A DNA stretch of 64,000 nucleotides from Clostridia bacterium (GCA_017936565.1 JAGBFG010000029.1:1-64000); one strand, 5' to 3'; numbered from the stretch's first letter, positions 50,797 through 59,969 are shown. A program made the numbers and translations. Notes: generated from the sequence alone by a model not told the origin.

Positions 50797-51348
50797 TTAC
50801 AGGGGCTTTCCGTCCTTATCAAAAAGGGGAAGCGGGGCAAGATAGGTGATGTCCTCTCTCTTTATCGCGTCGCCCTCTGCCAAGACTGCCATTTTGCCCA
50901 CGATAATGCCGCCTGCCTGCTTGACAAGCTCCTCTAACGCGTGTAGGGACTGACCTGTGGAAATGACGTCGTCCACAATTAAAACACGGCGCCCCTTCAT
51001 ATATTCGGCGTCCTTCCCGTCTAAATACAGGCATTGCTTTGCCTCGGTAGTGATGGAATGGACCTCGCATTTCAGCACGTCGCTCATATAGAGCTTGGGG
51101 GCTTTACGAGCCAGAATATAGCGGTTTTCGCCCATCTGACGCGCCATTTCGTGAATAAGCGGGATGCCCTTGGATTCCGCGGTGAGCATCACGTCATGCG
51201 GAGGGGCAATGGCAGCGAGCGCCTCAGCGCACTTGACTGTCAGCTCCACGTCGCCAAACAAAACGAAGGCGCCGATATACATACTGTCGCTGATAGGACA
51301 AAGGGTTAAATCGCGGGAAATACCCGCTACGTGTAAGGGATAAACCAT
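50797..51348 (-). CDS. phosphoribosyltransferase (adenine PRTase-like)
   Basis: A 183-aa PRTase. The PRPP-binding motif is GRRVLIVDDVISTGQS, and the earlier block MLTAESKGIPLIHEMARQM resembles the apt family start. APT normally makes AMP from adenine and PRPP; the sequence is more distant than a typical apt (short N-terminus, PLHVAGISRDLTLCP), so xanthine or another base is possible. AAGGAG lies 7 nt before ATG 51348. It lies 47 nt from the transglutaminase-like lipoprotein gene downstream. Confidence 0.8.
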   Translation of the reverse strand: MVYPLHVAGISRDLTLCPISDSMYIGAFVLFGDVELTVKCAEALAAIAPPHDVMLTAESKGIPLIHEMARQMGENRYILARKAPKLYMSDVLKCEVHSITTEAKQCLYLDGKDAEYMKGRRVLIVDDVISTGQSLHALEELVKQAGGIIVGKMAVLAEGDAIKREDITYLAPLPLFDKDGKPL

Positions 51349-51540
51349 ATTTTTTCTCCTTGTGAAAAAGCATTTCTTTTTTTCAGTATACAATATTTTT
51401 TGCGTAAAATCAAGCGTTTTGCAAAAGAAAAGGGAATTTCCCGAGGGAAATTCCCAAAAAAGAAGGGCAAGAAAACCTGTTTTTTGCTCTCTTTTTCTGT
51501 AAAAGGGCGCTCACAGGGAGCATACAAAGAGCAAGAGCGG

Positions 51541-52464
51541 TTAGTTATAGAATTTGTGATTGGCAATGGTGAAGGCATAGGGGCGATTTCTTGAAATCCA
51601 GCAGGTCGGAATGACCTTCGGGGCATAGAAAAACAAAATCTTTTCCGAAACGGTGTATCCCTCCAAGCAGATTTTGGCGGCGGTGATGGCAGATGCCGAG
51701 GGGGTGTTGTAGATAGAGCCGTCTATAATGGGAGAGAATTGCACGCCGTGCTTTCTGTCAAACACCACCGCTTTGACGGTGGACGGGTAATCCTTGGATC
51801 TGACACGGTTCAAGACAACGTTTCCCACGGCAATCTGACCGATTAAGGGCTCTCCGCGGCTCTCGGCGCTGATGATGCGGGAAAGCCAATAGAGGTCCTC
51901 GCTGTTATAAAAGGAAGCGGCGTCAGACACGGGCTTTTGCGTTCCCTTCAAGGTGATTTGACGGGGAGAGTCCTGCCAGACAAGAGAAAGCGACAAGGAG
52001 GCCGTGGCAGAGCGAATGGGCAAATACAGGCTTCCGTCACTCAATATCACAATGGGAGAGGCGGAATAAAAGCATCGCCCGTTGGCGTAAAGAACAGAGG
52101 AGCCTACCGATGCGGATAAGGACAGAGAGGGTCCGTTTACCGTGGCGGTTTTGGTTTTGGCGTTGTATGTAACCGAAGCTTCGGGATACAGCGCATTAAA
52201 AAACGCGCGTAAGGGCACGTAAGAAACGCCGCCGATGAGCTTTGCCTTGAAGGGCAGAGCCTTGCCTTGATATAAAATGGGAACAGAAGAATAAGAGGAA
52301 ACCGAGAGGTCCTTGACGGTGGTGCTTACGGTGGGGATAAGAGTGGATGTGCTTGCCGCGACGGGTAAAACGAAGATGGACGCTGAAAGAGCCAGAGCCG
52401 AAAGCAAAATCCCTCCTTTTTTCAAAAATTTTTTCATAGGGCAACAAAACCTTTCTTGTAGCAT
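51541..52464 (-). CDS. SleB-like cell-wall hydrolase with copper-amine-oxidase-like N-domain
   Basis: A 307-aa exported protein: signal peptide (hydrophobic core about 17-36), then a copper-amine-oxidase-N-like domain (about 60-180; KAKLIGGVSYVPLRAFF and SDGSLYLPIRSATASLS), a common wall or repeat-binding domain in Clostridia. The C-terminal Hydrolase_2/SleB domain starts LYWLSRIISAESRGEPLIGQ, with the catalytic-type Glu in SAESRGE. Proteins of this kind cleave cortex or vegetative peptidoglycan. ATG 52464 follows AAGAGGAGC, a better ribosome binding site than that of the internal ATG at 52437. Promoter at 52518-52546. Confidence 0.85.
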   Translation of the reverse strand: MLQERFCCPMKKFLKKGGILLSALALSASIFVLPVAASTSTLIPTVSTTVKDLSVSSYSSVPILYQGKALPFKAKLIGGVSYVPLRAFFNALYPEASVTYNAKTKTATVNGPSLSLSASVGSSVLYANGRCFYSASPIVILSDGSLYLPIRSATASLSLSLVWQDSPRQITLKGTQKPVSDAASFYNSEDLYWLSRIISAESRGEPLIGQIAVGNVVLNRVRSKDYPSTVKAVVFDRKHGVQFSPIIDGSIYNTPSASAITAAKICLEGYTVSEKILFFYAPKVIPTCWISRNRPYAFTIANHKFYN

Positions 52465-52517
52465 TTGCTCCTCTTGTATAGGGGCTTGCCCCCACCCCTA
52501 CACAGAAGAGCAATGAA

Positions 52518-52546
52518 ATTGTACCATAAGCAAGGAGAGTTGCCAA
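52518..52546 (-). promoter_or_regulatory. promoter of the SleB-like gene
   Basis: On the minus strand TTGGCA (52541-52546), a 17-nt spacer, TACAAT (52518-52523). The leader holds a short GGGGC/GCCCC hairpin. Confidence 0.7.
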
Positions 52547-52703
52547 GGCACAATGTTTTCCGCTTGTGGAAAGGGCTGGCAGGGAGAAACGGTTTTTGGT
52601 TATGCTTGCCTTTTTTGGCGAAAATTTTTTGTATATTTTTGCAAAAAAAAGAATGAAAAACAAACAAACGATGAAAAAAGCAAGACAAATTTTTCGCAAG
52701 GAC

Positions 52704-52732
52704 TTGCAAAAACGCCGTTTTTTCTGTATAAT
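52704..52732 (+). promoter_or_regulatory. promoter of the acyltransferase gene
   Basis: TTGCAA (52704-52709), a 17-nt spacer, TATAAT (52727-52732), 58 nt before ATG 52791. Confidence 0.8.
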
Positions 52733-52790
52733 AGAGAAGAAGGCTCACACGATATTAACCGCCTAAACGGCAAACAGAAAGGAAGACCTT

Positions 52791-53816
52791 ATGCGAGCAG
52801 ACGGAAAAAGAGTGCGCGGCGCAAGCCCTATGTACACGGTTGCCTCTTACTTTATGACAAAGAGATATGACGCGCAAAATATGATTGAAGTGGATATTCC
52901 CATGGAAAAAATGGGAGAATACATAAGAGAAAAGCGCAAAGAGGGGAAAGAGGTTTCTTATCTTGGGCTTGTGATTGCCGCCTATTTGCGTCTTTGCGCG
53001 GAATTCCCCTTGCTCAACCGCTTTATTGTCAACAAGCGCTGCTATGCCCGAAAGGAATTTACCGTGGGTATGGTGGTTTTGAAGCAGGGCGAGATTGACG
53101 GCACAATGAACAAAATTCACTTGGAGCTTGAGGACGACGTGTTTACCGTTCAGAAAAAGCTCAACGAATACATTGAGGAAAACCGCGCCGCAGGGGATAC
53201 CAACGCAACGGATAAGGTTATCAGCACCCTGCTTGGCATTCCCGGCATTTTGTCGGTGGGTGTCGGGCTTTTGCGCGCGATGGACCATTTTGGGCTTCTT
53301 CCCCAGTCTATTATCGATGCATCTCCCTTCCATACCAGCTTCGTGGTGTCCAATCTTGCCAGCATTCAAACCAATCATATTTATCACCATTGTTATCAGT
53401 TCGGTACGACCAGCGTCATTATTACCTTAGGCGTGCCCAAGGAGATCCCGCAAAGACACGGCTCGAACATCACCTTTGTGCGCTCCTTGCCCTTGGGTAT
53501 CGTGATGGATGAGCGCATTTGCTCGGGCAGTTATTTTGCTCTTGCCAGCCAGCGCTTGAAGGAGTACTTGAAAAATCCGCAGCTCTTAGAGGGAGAGCCC
53601 ACCTTTCCCGTGGTCAGAGAATGGGCAAAGCCCGGAGAATACGAGAAACTTCGTGCCAAGCGTCGATACAAGCAGGCGGTGAAGAAAATCAAATTAAAGG
53701 GTCTTTCTCCCGAGGAAGAAAGGGCGGAAAAGGCAAAGGCGAAGAGGGAAAGAAATGCCGCCATAAAAGCGGCAAGGGCTATCGCCAAGGAAGCAAGAAG
53801 AAACAAAAAGAAATAA
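52791..53816 (+). CDS. stand-alone 2-oxoacid-dehydrogenase-type acyltransferase
   Basis: A 341-aa protein with only the CAT-like E2 catalytic fold, without lipoyl or peripheral-subunit-binding domains. Recognisable parts: LGLVIAAYLRLCAEFPLLNRFI, YQFGTTSVIITLG and the end LPLGIVMDERICSGSYFALASQRLKEYLKNP. The usual HxxxDG motif near the end appears as MDERICSG, so E2-type chemistry is doubtful; it may be a divergent acyltransferase of unknown substrate. The last 70 residues form a Lys/Arg/Ala-rich tail (EEERAEKAKAKRERNAA) that could bind nucleic acid or wall polymers. AAAGGAAG precedes ATG 52791. Confidence 0.75.
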   Translation: MRADGKRVRGASPMYTVASYFMTKRYDAQNMIEVDIPMEKMGEYIREKRKEGKEVSYLGLVIAAYLRLCAEFPLLNRFIVNKRCYARKEFTVGMVVLKQGEIDGTMNKIHLELEDDVFTVQKKLNEYIEENRAAGDTNATDKVISTLLGIPGILSVGVGLLRAMDHFGLLPQSIIDASPFHTSFVVSNLASIQTNHIYHHCYQFGTTSVIITLGVPKEIPQRHGSNITFVRSLPLGIVMDERICSGSYFALASQRLKEYLKNPQLLEGEPTFPVVREWAKPGEYEKLRAKRRYKQAVKKIKLKGLSPEEERAEKAKAKRERNAAIKAARAIAKEARRNKKK

Positions 53817-53819
53817 AGC

Positions 53820-53859
53820 AAAAAGGCTCTCAAAATCATCCGGTTTTGAGAGCCTTTTT
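53820..53859. terminator. bidirectional terminator
   Basis: A perfect 16-bp stem AAAAAGGCTCTCAAAA/TTTTGAGAGCCTTTTT with an 8-nt loop, between convergent genes. It works on both strands. Confidence 0.95.
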
Positions 53860-53883
53860 GCAACGCATCGAAAAGCGAAGGGA

Positions 53884-54225
53884 TTATTTTACCTTGGTTA
53901 AGGTGTAAACGGTGGGAACTCCGCTTTTAGAGGTAAGAGTGATGGTGTCCCCCTTCTTGTCAAACGCATAGGTAAGGGTTACCACCTTGTCATTTTTGCT
54001 CGGGATGGTAAAGATGATATCTCCGTCCTTGATTTCGTAGGTCGTTCCAACGTCAAGCGAAAGAATATCTCCGATTTTTCCCGTTACCGTGTCGCCCTCA
54101 AAGGTCAAGGAAATCTTAATATTGCCATCGCTTTCATACGTGCCGCTTGGCTTTCCGCAGGAAACGAGTGCCAGCGTCATAATGGCGCAAACCAGGACCA
54201 AAGAGAGTATTTTCGTTAATTTCAT
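53884..54225 (-). CDS. small lipoprotein, beta-rich
   Basis: A 113-aa lipoprotein: the signal peptide ends TLALVSC (Cys at about 23). The mature part is a small beta-barrel-like chain (SGTYESDGNIKISLTFEGD, later ITLTSKSGVPTVYTLTKVK), in a style seen in clostridial lipoproteins of the DUF5640-like type. The function is unknown. AAAGGAG lies upstream, and the terminator at 53820-53859 follows. Confidence 0.8.
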   Translation of the reverse strand: MKLTKILSLVLVCAIMTLALVSCGKPSGTYESDGNIKISLTFEGDTVTGKIGDILSLDVGTTYEIKDGDIIFTIPSKNDKVVTLTYAFDKKGDTITLTSKSGVPTVYTLTKVK

Positions 54226-54345
54226 GTGTAAAAGCTCCTTTCAAATGCCGCCCGCCGAAAAAGGCTTTCTGTTGTTTTCGTACTGCCATTATAGCAGAAG
54301 AAAAGAAAAAAGTAAAGAGCTTTTTCAAAAAAAGTAAAGGCAAAG

Positions 54346-54372
54346 AAAAAGCCCTTTGAAAAATCAAAGGGC
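54346..54372 (-). terminator. terminator of mntP
   Basis: On the minus strand GCCCTTTGA/TCAAAGGGC followed by TTTTTC, overlapping the mntP stop codon. Confidence 0.8.
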
Positions 54373-54933
54373 GAGAATGCCTAAATGCTCTAAAAGGATT
54401 TTCAAGCCGATGAGAATGAGAACGACGCCGCCGAAAAGCTCTGCCGCGCGGCGAAACCGACAGCCAAAGAGATTGCCAAGCTTCACGCCGATTGCCGACA
54501 GCACAAAGGTGGTGACGCCGATAACGGAAATGGCAGCCCAGATGTTCGTTGCCGCGTCCATCGACAAGGCAATGCCGACTGCCAAGGCGTCAATACTGGT
54601 TGCCAAGGCGAGCAAGAGCATTGTGCGGAAGGAGAGCGAGGCGTCATTTTCGTTTTCTTCGGCGGAAAAGGACTCGCGAATCATATTCGCGCCGATAAGC
54701 AAGAGCAGCGCGAAGGCGACCCAGTGGTCAAGATTTTCAATGAGGGCGTGAAAGCGAGCGCCGAGAAAATAGCCAATCAGGGGCATTAGCGCCTGAAAGC
54801 CGCCAAACCAAAGACCGACAATGACAGCGCTCTTTAAGGTTGTTTTGGGCAGAGAGAGCCCCTTGCATATAGAGGCGGCAAAGGCGTCCATCGCAAGACC
54901 GATGCCGAGCGCCAAAAGAGTAACAAAATTCAT
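54364..54933 (-). CDS. mntP: manganese efflux pump MntP
   Basis: A 189-aa integral membrane protein of six segments that exports Mn2+. The duplicated family motifs are present: LALGIGLAMDAFAASICKGLSL in the first half and ALATSIDALAVGIALSMD in the second, both with the conserved Asp. Length is normal for the family. No yybP-ykoY (Mn) riboswitch is evident in the short 5' region. It lies 24 nt from the cyclophilin gene and is probably cotranscribed with it. Confidence 0.95.
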   Translation of the reverse strand: MNFVTLLALGIGLAMDAFAASICKGLSLPKTTLKSAVIVGLWFGGFQALMPLIGYFLGARFHALIENLDHWVAFALLLLIGANMIRESFSAEENENDASLSFRTMLLLALATSIDALAVGIALSMDAATNIWAAISVIGVTTFVLSAIGVKLGNLFGCRFRRAAELFGGVVLILIGLKILLEHLGILAL

Positions 54934-54957
54934 AAAAGCCCTTTCTTTATCCCGCCT

Positions 54958-55602
54958 TCATTGCGCGGACCTTTCGGTAAGAAAAACAATTTTGGAAATG
55001 ACGACCTTGTTAACGGGTCTGTCCGGAAAGGGAACCTTGTAAGGATATCCCTCAATTTTGAAATATTCGGTTGTCGTTTTGGTGGTGGCAATGGCGTCTA
55101 AAACATCATAGCCTTCAATAAGCTTGCCGAAGGCGGCGTAATTGCCGTCAAGGTCCTGGACGGTTGCGTGGCAGATGAAAAATTGAGAAGAGGCAGAGTT
55201 GGGCGAGTCGTTTCTCGCCATAGAAATGACCCCTCTTTCGTGCGAGAGGGTGTTGTTAAAGCCGTTTGAGGAAAATTCTCCGTAAATGGTGTCCTTCGAG
55301 CCGCCAATGCCAAGCCCCTCAGGGTCGCCTCCCTGAATCATAAAGCTTTTGATGATGCGGTGGAAGGTAAGCCCGTCATAAAAGCCATCAGATACCAACT
55401 TTTTGAAGTTGGCAACGGTAATGGGCGCAACGTCGGGATATAATTCGATGACCATAGGTCCATAGTCCTTGACAAAAATGCAGACAAGGTCGGTGGCGTT
55501 CTTGGATTTTTCATATCCCTCGGGGATTTCAAGAGCTTCGCAGGACACAAAAAAGCAAAGCGTTACGGCAAGCAAAAGATACAGGGCAAAAATTCGTTTC
55601 AT
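54958..55602 (-). CDS. cyclophilin-type peptidyl-prolyl isomerase lipoprotein
   Basis: A 214-aa lipoprotein: signal peptide ending LCFFVSC (Cys at about 21), then a cyclophilin domain with FYDGLTFHRIIKSFMIQGGDPEG (FHR and QGGDP of the active site), ISMARNDSPNSASSQFFI and GKLIEGYDVLDAI. It catalyses prolyl isomerisation outside the membrane. Start choice is uncertain: an ATG at 55632 would leave the -10 box (55646-55651) only about 15 nt upstream, so I prefer ATG 55602, giving a normal signal peptide, although its ribosome binding site is distant. Confidence 0.88.
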   Translation of the reverse strand: MKRIFALYLLLAVTLCFFVSCEALEIPEGYEKSKNATDLVCIFVKDYGPMVIELYPDVAPITVANFKKLVSDGFYDGLTFHRIIKSFMIQGGDPEGLGIGGSKDTIYGEFSSNGFNNTLSHERGVISMARNDSPNSASSQFFICHATVQDLDGNYAAFGKLIEGYDVLDAIATTKTTTEYFKIEGYPYKVPFPDRPVNKVVISKIVFLTERSAQ

Positions 55603-55645
55603 ATTCGGTGTTTCTTTGTGGCTTCCTTTCATTTTTTGTTTCCTC

Positions 55646-55674
55646 AGTATAGCATATCTCTTGGGCTTTGTCAA
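55646..55674 (-). promoter_or_regulatory. promoter of cyclophilin-mntP unit
   Basis: On the minus strand TTGACA (55669-55674), a 17-nt spacer, TATACT (55646-55651). Confidence 0.85.
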
Positions 55675-55740
55675 TTCCCAAGCGCGCAAATTTTTGTTGC
55701 TCAAAAAATGCTTTTACCCGACAAAAAGGCGGTTTTCCCC

Positions 55741-55769
55741 TTGCTTTTTCAAAAGGGGAGTGCTATAAT
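55741..55769 (+). promoter_or_regulatory. promoter of the MATE-nnrD unit
   Basis: TTGCTT (55741-55746), a 17-nt spacer, TATAAT (55764-55769), 51 nt before ATG 55820. Confidence 0.85.
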
Positions 55770-55819
55770 AAACAGGTAAATAAAAGAAAAACCGCCCAAA
55801 AGGAAAGAAGGGGTAGAAA

Positions 55820-57225
55820 ATGCGGGATTTAACGAAGGGAAACATATATAAAACCTTTTTGGTTTTTGCCTTGCCCTTGGTTTTTTCGGGTGTTCTGTCA
55901 CAGATGTACGGCATTGTTGACTCGGTCATCGCGGGTCAGTATTTAGGCGAGGTCGGGCTTGCCGCTACGGGCGTTTCCGCGCCCTTTATCACCTTTATTT
56001 CCTCTTTCATCTGGGGATACAGCTCAGGGGTGAGCATTTCGGCGGGCAGGCTTTTCGGCGCAAAGGATTACGGGCGGCTGAAAAATATGGTTTTGACCCA
56101 GTGCTGTATCATAGTAGCGGCATCCCTGTTGCTTGGCGGTCTTTCCATTTTGCTCCATAAGCCTATTTTCCGATTGATTCAGGTGGATGCGGCGATTTGG
56201 GAAGAGTCCTTTCGCTATTTTGCCGTCTATATGGCGGGCTTCTTTTTGATCGTTATGAACGTGGTGTTTATACACCTGTCCTCTGCCCTTGGGGCGTCTA
56301 TGGTGCCCTTCGTGCTTTCGCTCGTGTCGGGGCTTTTGAACGTGGCGGGCAATATTCTTTCCGTCGCGGTGTTAGATATGGGCGTTTTGGGAATTTCCCT
56401 TGCCACCGTGGTTTCCGCGGCGGTGACCTTTCTGGCTTACGTCGTGTATTTTATACGGGAGTTTCGCAAGCTTCCCACCGAGGAAAAAGCAAGGATTTCC
56501 TTTGCCGATTGCAAATGGGTGTTAAGCTTTTCCCTGCCCACGTCCTTACAGCAGGCGACGATGTATTTCGCCACGATGGCGCTCTCCCCGATGGTAAACG
56601 CGCTTGGCCCCTCCGCCACGGCGTCCTATACGGTGACCAACCGCATCTTTGAATTCAATTCCACGGTGTTCTATAACTCATCTCGCGCCCTTGGAAGCTA
56701 TGTGCCGCAATGCATTGGCGCGAAAAAATACACATCCATCAAGAAGGGCTTCTGGGTAGCCTGCTGCAATCTCTGCTTCTTTTGCTTCCGATTCTTGCTA
56801 CCACCGTGCTGCTTCCCGAGCAGATAGTGCAGCTCTTCTTCAAGGAGGGAAACGTCGAGGGGTTCCGCCTGTCCGTTTTGTTTGTAAAATATTATTTACC
56901 TTTTGCGATTTTTTGTGCCTGCAACAATATATTTCATCACCTGTATCGCGGGTGTAAGAAAATGGGGCTTCTGATACTTTCCACGGGCTTCTCCTCTGTC
57001 GCGCGTATCGTGGCGGGTATTTTCCTGACGGGAACGATGGGAATGAACGGCTTTTTCTTGGCTTGGGCGCTTTCTTGGATTGCTGAGTCGGTGCTGAACG
57101 CCTTTATCTATTTATTCGGGCTTTGGGTCCCGAGGGAGGCGGAGGATATCATTCAAACACCCCTGCAACTCCGTAAAAAGAAAAAAAGAAGGATGCTTCC
57201 CATAGAGGAGGAAGGAGATTTTTGA
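55820..57225 (+). pseudogene. MATE-family multidrug efflux transporter, frameshifted
   Basis: Two overlapping frames together encode one MATE transporter of about 465 aa. The first runs from ATG 55820 through eight or so membrane segments (VFALPLVFSGVLSQMYGIVDSV at the start) and ends at 56827 with a nonsense tail. The second frame carries LLLLLPILATTVLLPEQ, then the last segments to a stop at 57223-57225. The switch lies at about 56740-56775 and needs the loss of one base (or gain of two). No canonical slippery heptamer is obvious there, so a pseudogene or sequencing error is more likely than programmed frameshifting. Its stop overlaps the nnrD start by 1 nt. Confidence 0.85.
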
Positions 57226-58769
57226 TGATAACGGTTTTGCCCTGTCAAATCTCTTTAATAGATACATATGCGGAAAAGACGCTTGGCATTCCCACAAGGG
57301 AGCTGATGCGCCGCGCGGGGCTTGGCGTTGCCAAGGAGATTGAAAAGCGGTGCAAGAAGGGAAGGGTCCTGCTCTTTTGCGGCGGGGGAAACAACGGCGG
57401 GGATGGGTATGCCGCCGCCCTTTTTCTTGGCGCGTCAGGCTTTTCTCCCTTGGCGGTGGACGTATTCGGAAAAGGGCAGAAGAGCGAGGCGGGCAAATTC
57501 TTTTTGGAAGAATATACCCGTATATACGGCAAGCCCCTTTCCCTGTCCGATGCCCTTCTGGAAGAGGGCGCTACCGTTTTGGTGGACGCGGTCTTCGGTA
57601 CGGGCTTTGGGGGGGAATTGCCGAGGGAAGCGTCTCTTTTAGAAGCATATTATAAAAAAAGCACCGCCTACAAGGTGGCGGTGGATATGCCGCTTGGAGT
57701 GGACGGTGAAAAGGGTGTCTGCCGTGATGTTTGCCTTTTTGCCGATTTGACTGTGGCGCTTTGCTTTGTGAAGCAGGGAATGCTCTCCTATCCTGCCAAG
57801 GATGCGTGCGGCGAGATTGCACTTTGCGACCTTGGGCTTGACCAAAGGAGCATACAAACCGTCTTTTCCCTTCCCGAAACGGTGGACGAGGAAAACATCG
57901 CTGCCCTGCTTCCTAAGCGAAAAACCAACACCCACAAGGGAAGCTTTGGTAAGGTCCTTGGCTTTGTAGGCTCGCGGCAGTATAAGGGAGCCGCACTTCT
58001 TTCGGCAGAGGGCGCGCTTCGTATGGGGGCGGGGCTTTTCGTGCTTGCCTCAGCCCAAGAGGTGATTGACGTAGCACTCCTGCGCCTTCCCGAATGTCTG
58101 ACCCTGCCGCTTCCCGATACCGAGGAGCTTACCGAGGCGGATTTTGCCAAGCTGTTCAAGGAAGCCGCAAGGGCAAGCGCCATTTTGGTGGGCTGCGGTA
58201 GCGGAAAAAGCCACAACTTGCAAACAATACTTTACAATTTACTGCAACAAGAGGGCGCGCCCCTGGTGATAGATGCTGACGGGCTGAACGTCTTGGCAGA
58301 GGACAGGAAAAAAACAAGGAACGCCTTTATTCATGCAAAAAGAGAGGTTGTTATCACCCCTCACCCCTTGGAATTCGCAAGGCTGATAGGAAAAACGGCG
58401 GAAGAGGTGCAAGCCAACCGCTTGCCATATGCCCAAGACGCTTCAAGGGAATGGGGCGTTACCGTCGTATTGAAGGGGGCTGCCACCGTGGTGGCGACCA
58501 AGGGGGCGCTTTCCGTTTCCACCTCGGGAAGCAACGCTCTTGCTAAGGGGGGCAGCGGTGACGTTTTAGCGGGTATGCTGGCGGCGCTTTTAGCGCAGGG
58601 AGCCTCTCTCTATGACGCCGCAAGGGCGGCGGTGTTTTTACACGGCAGAGCGGCAGAGTCCTTGGAAAAAGAGCTTTCTTCCTACGGGGTTTTGCCCTCG
58701 GATTTGCCTACACGGGCGGCAAGGCTTTTGGCGGATTTTGTGTCGCAAAGGAAAAAAACGGTTGAATAA
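57225..58769 (+). CDS. nnrD: bifunctional NAD(P)H-hydrate epimerase/dehydratase
   Basis: This enzyme repairs hydrated NADH and NADPH. The 514-aa product fuses both activities. The YjeF_N epimerase (1-~210) has LLFCGGGNNGGDGYAAALFL and VDAVFGTGFGGELP. The ADP-dependent dehydratase (about 225-505) has GSRQYKGAALLSAEGALRMGAG, VITPHPLEFARL and GGSGDVLAGMLAALLAQG. The start is ATG 57225, with GGAGGAAGGAG upstream, one base inside the stop of the MATE frame; the MATE frameshift could therefore reduce coupled translation. It precedes nadE, forming an NAD-maintenance pair. It could carry the symbol nnrD by the usual fused-gene convention. Confidence 0.95.
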   Translation: MITVLPCQISLIDTYAEKTLGIPTRELMRRAGLGVAKEIEKRCKKGRVLLFCGGGNNGGDGYAAALFLGASGFSPLAVDVFGKGQKSEAGKFFLEEYTRIYGKPLSLSDALLEEGATVLVDAVFGTGFGGELPREASLLEAYYKKSTAYKVAVDMPLGVDGEKGVCRDVCLFADLTVALCFVKQGMLSYPAKDACGEIALCDLGLDQRSIQTVFSLPETVDEENIAALLPKRKTNTHKGSFGKVLGFVGSRQYKGAALLSAEGALRMGAGLFVLASAQEVIDVALLRLPECLTLPLPDTEELTEADFAKLFKEAARASAILVGCGSGKSHNLQTILYNLLQQEGAPLVIDADGLNVLAEDRKKTRNAFIHAKREVVITPHPLEFARLIGKTAEEVQANRLPYAQDASREWGVTVVLKGAATVVATKGALSVSTSGSNALAKGGSGDVLAGMLAALLAQGASLYDAARAAVFLHGRAAESLEKELSSYGVLPSDLPTRAARLLADFVSQRKKTVE

Positions 58770-58836
58770 GGAAACGCCCGACAAAAAACGGGCTATACTG
58801 AAACACTATACTGAAACAAAAGAGAGGTTTTTGCTT

Positions 58837-59550
58837 ATGGCTATCAAACAGGAATGCGAAAGAATACTCGCACAGTTAAAAAAATACAAGGAAGAGACCG
58901 CCTGCCTTGGCGTTGTTCTGGGTATCAGTGGCGGCAAGGACAGTACCACCGTTGCGATGCTGGCAAAGGCTGTTTGGGGGGATAAGGTTTTGGGCGTTTT
59001 GATGCCCAACGGCGAGCAGAAGGACCTTGACGACTCCCTTGAAATTTGCAGACAGCTGGCGCTTTCTTATTACGTGGTGAATATCCGAGATGCCTTTGAC
59101 GGGCTTCTTGGCGCTATTCCCGCGGAAATCTCGGATAAATCCAAAACGAACATTCCCCCCCGTTTGAGAATGACAACGCTGTACGCCATCGGTCAGACGA
59201 TGGGCTATCGCGTGATTGGAACGGGCAACGCAAGCGAGGGCTACATCGGTTGGACAACCAAATGGGGCGATAGCGCCTATGACCTGAATCCCATCGGCTC
59301 TCTGACCTGCTCCGAGGTGGTAGAGCTTGGCGTGTATTTAGCGGAGCAAATGGGGCTTGACCCCGCCTTCGTGGTAAAGCCCCCCTCTGATGGCTTGACA
59401 GGAAAGACGGACGAGGACAATTTCGGCTTCACGTATGCCGAGCTTGACGCCTATATCAAAACGGGAAAGGGCAACCCCGAAACGATTGAAAAAATTGAAA
59501 AAATGCACAGAGCCTCTGCTCATAAAAGAGCTATGCCGTTGAAGTTCTGA
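58837..59550 (+). CDS. nadE: NH3-dependent NAD+ synthetase
   Basis: It converts deamido-NAD to NAD+ using ATP and ammonia. The 237-aa product has the N-type ATP pyrophosphatase motif SGGKDSTTVAML, then RMTTLYAIGQTM, IGTGNASEGYIGW, DLNPIGSLTCSEV, and KPPSDGLTGKTDED near the C-terminus. No glutaminase domain is fused, so it is the ammonia-dependent form. I start at ATG 58837 (AGAGAGG upstream); the longer frame from 58612 overlaps nnrD. It lies 67 nt from nnrD and probably shares its transcript. Confidence 0.95.
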   Translation: MAIKQECERILAQLKKYKEETACLGVVLGISGGKDSTTVAMLAKAVWGDKVLGVLMPNGEQKDLDDSLEICRQLALSYYVVNIRDAFDGLLGAIPAEISDKSKTNIPPRLRMTTLYAIGQTMGYRVIGTGNASEGYIGWTTKWGDSAYDLNPIGSLTCSEVVELGVYLAEQMGLDPAFVVKPPSDGLTGKTDEDNFGFTYAELDAYIKTGKGNPETIEKIEKMHRASAHKRAMPLKF

Positions 59551-59640
59551 AAAATCCAACTTTTTCGGCGGAAAAGCAAAACAATAGGCGACACCATAGC
59601 TTCTATGCAATAAAAACGACGAGCGTTGAGGAGATACGTT

Positions 59641-59969
59641 ATGGACACATCATCTATCGGAAAGCGAATTAGAAAATAGAGAAAAGCAAAGAGCTGGCGG
59701 CAAGAGGATTTTGCCGAAAAGGTAGGTTGAGCGTGACCTATATGGGAATGATTGAACGCGGCGAGAAGGTTCCCGCGCTTGAAACGTTTATTACCATAGC
59801 CAACGCATTGGAGGTGTCGGTGGATTTGTTGCTTGCCGATGTTCTTTCAACGGGATACAACATAAAATCGTCTGAAATGACGGAGAAAATATCCTCGTTG
59901 ACACCGCTTGAAAGAGATAGAATTTACAGCGTTGTAGGTGCGATGATTCCATTTGAGAAAAACAAATAA
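59641..59969 (+). pseudogene. XRE-family regulator, inactivated
   Basis: Reading from ATG 59641 gives MDTSSIGKRIRK, then a TAG where the family has Tyr. The frame continues RKAKSWRQEDFAEKVG and then meets TGA at the site of one lost base. In the shifted frame the helix-turn-helix resumes with LSVTYMGMIERGEKVPALE and a C-terminal helix pair to the stop at 59969. So it has a nonsense codon plus a one-base deletion. The downstream piece alone (from TTG 59727) lacks the first helix and cannot bind DNA normally. It is similar in layout to the intact XRE gene at 940. Confidence 0.85.

Noticed and set aside
56740..56775. Programmed -1 frameshifting in the MATE gene
   Set aside because: No canonical slippery heptamer followed by a stable structure is evident, and MATE genes are not known to use recoding.
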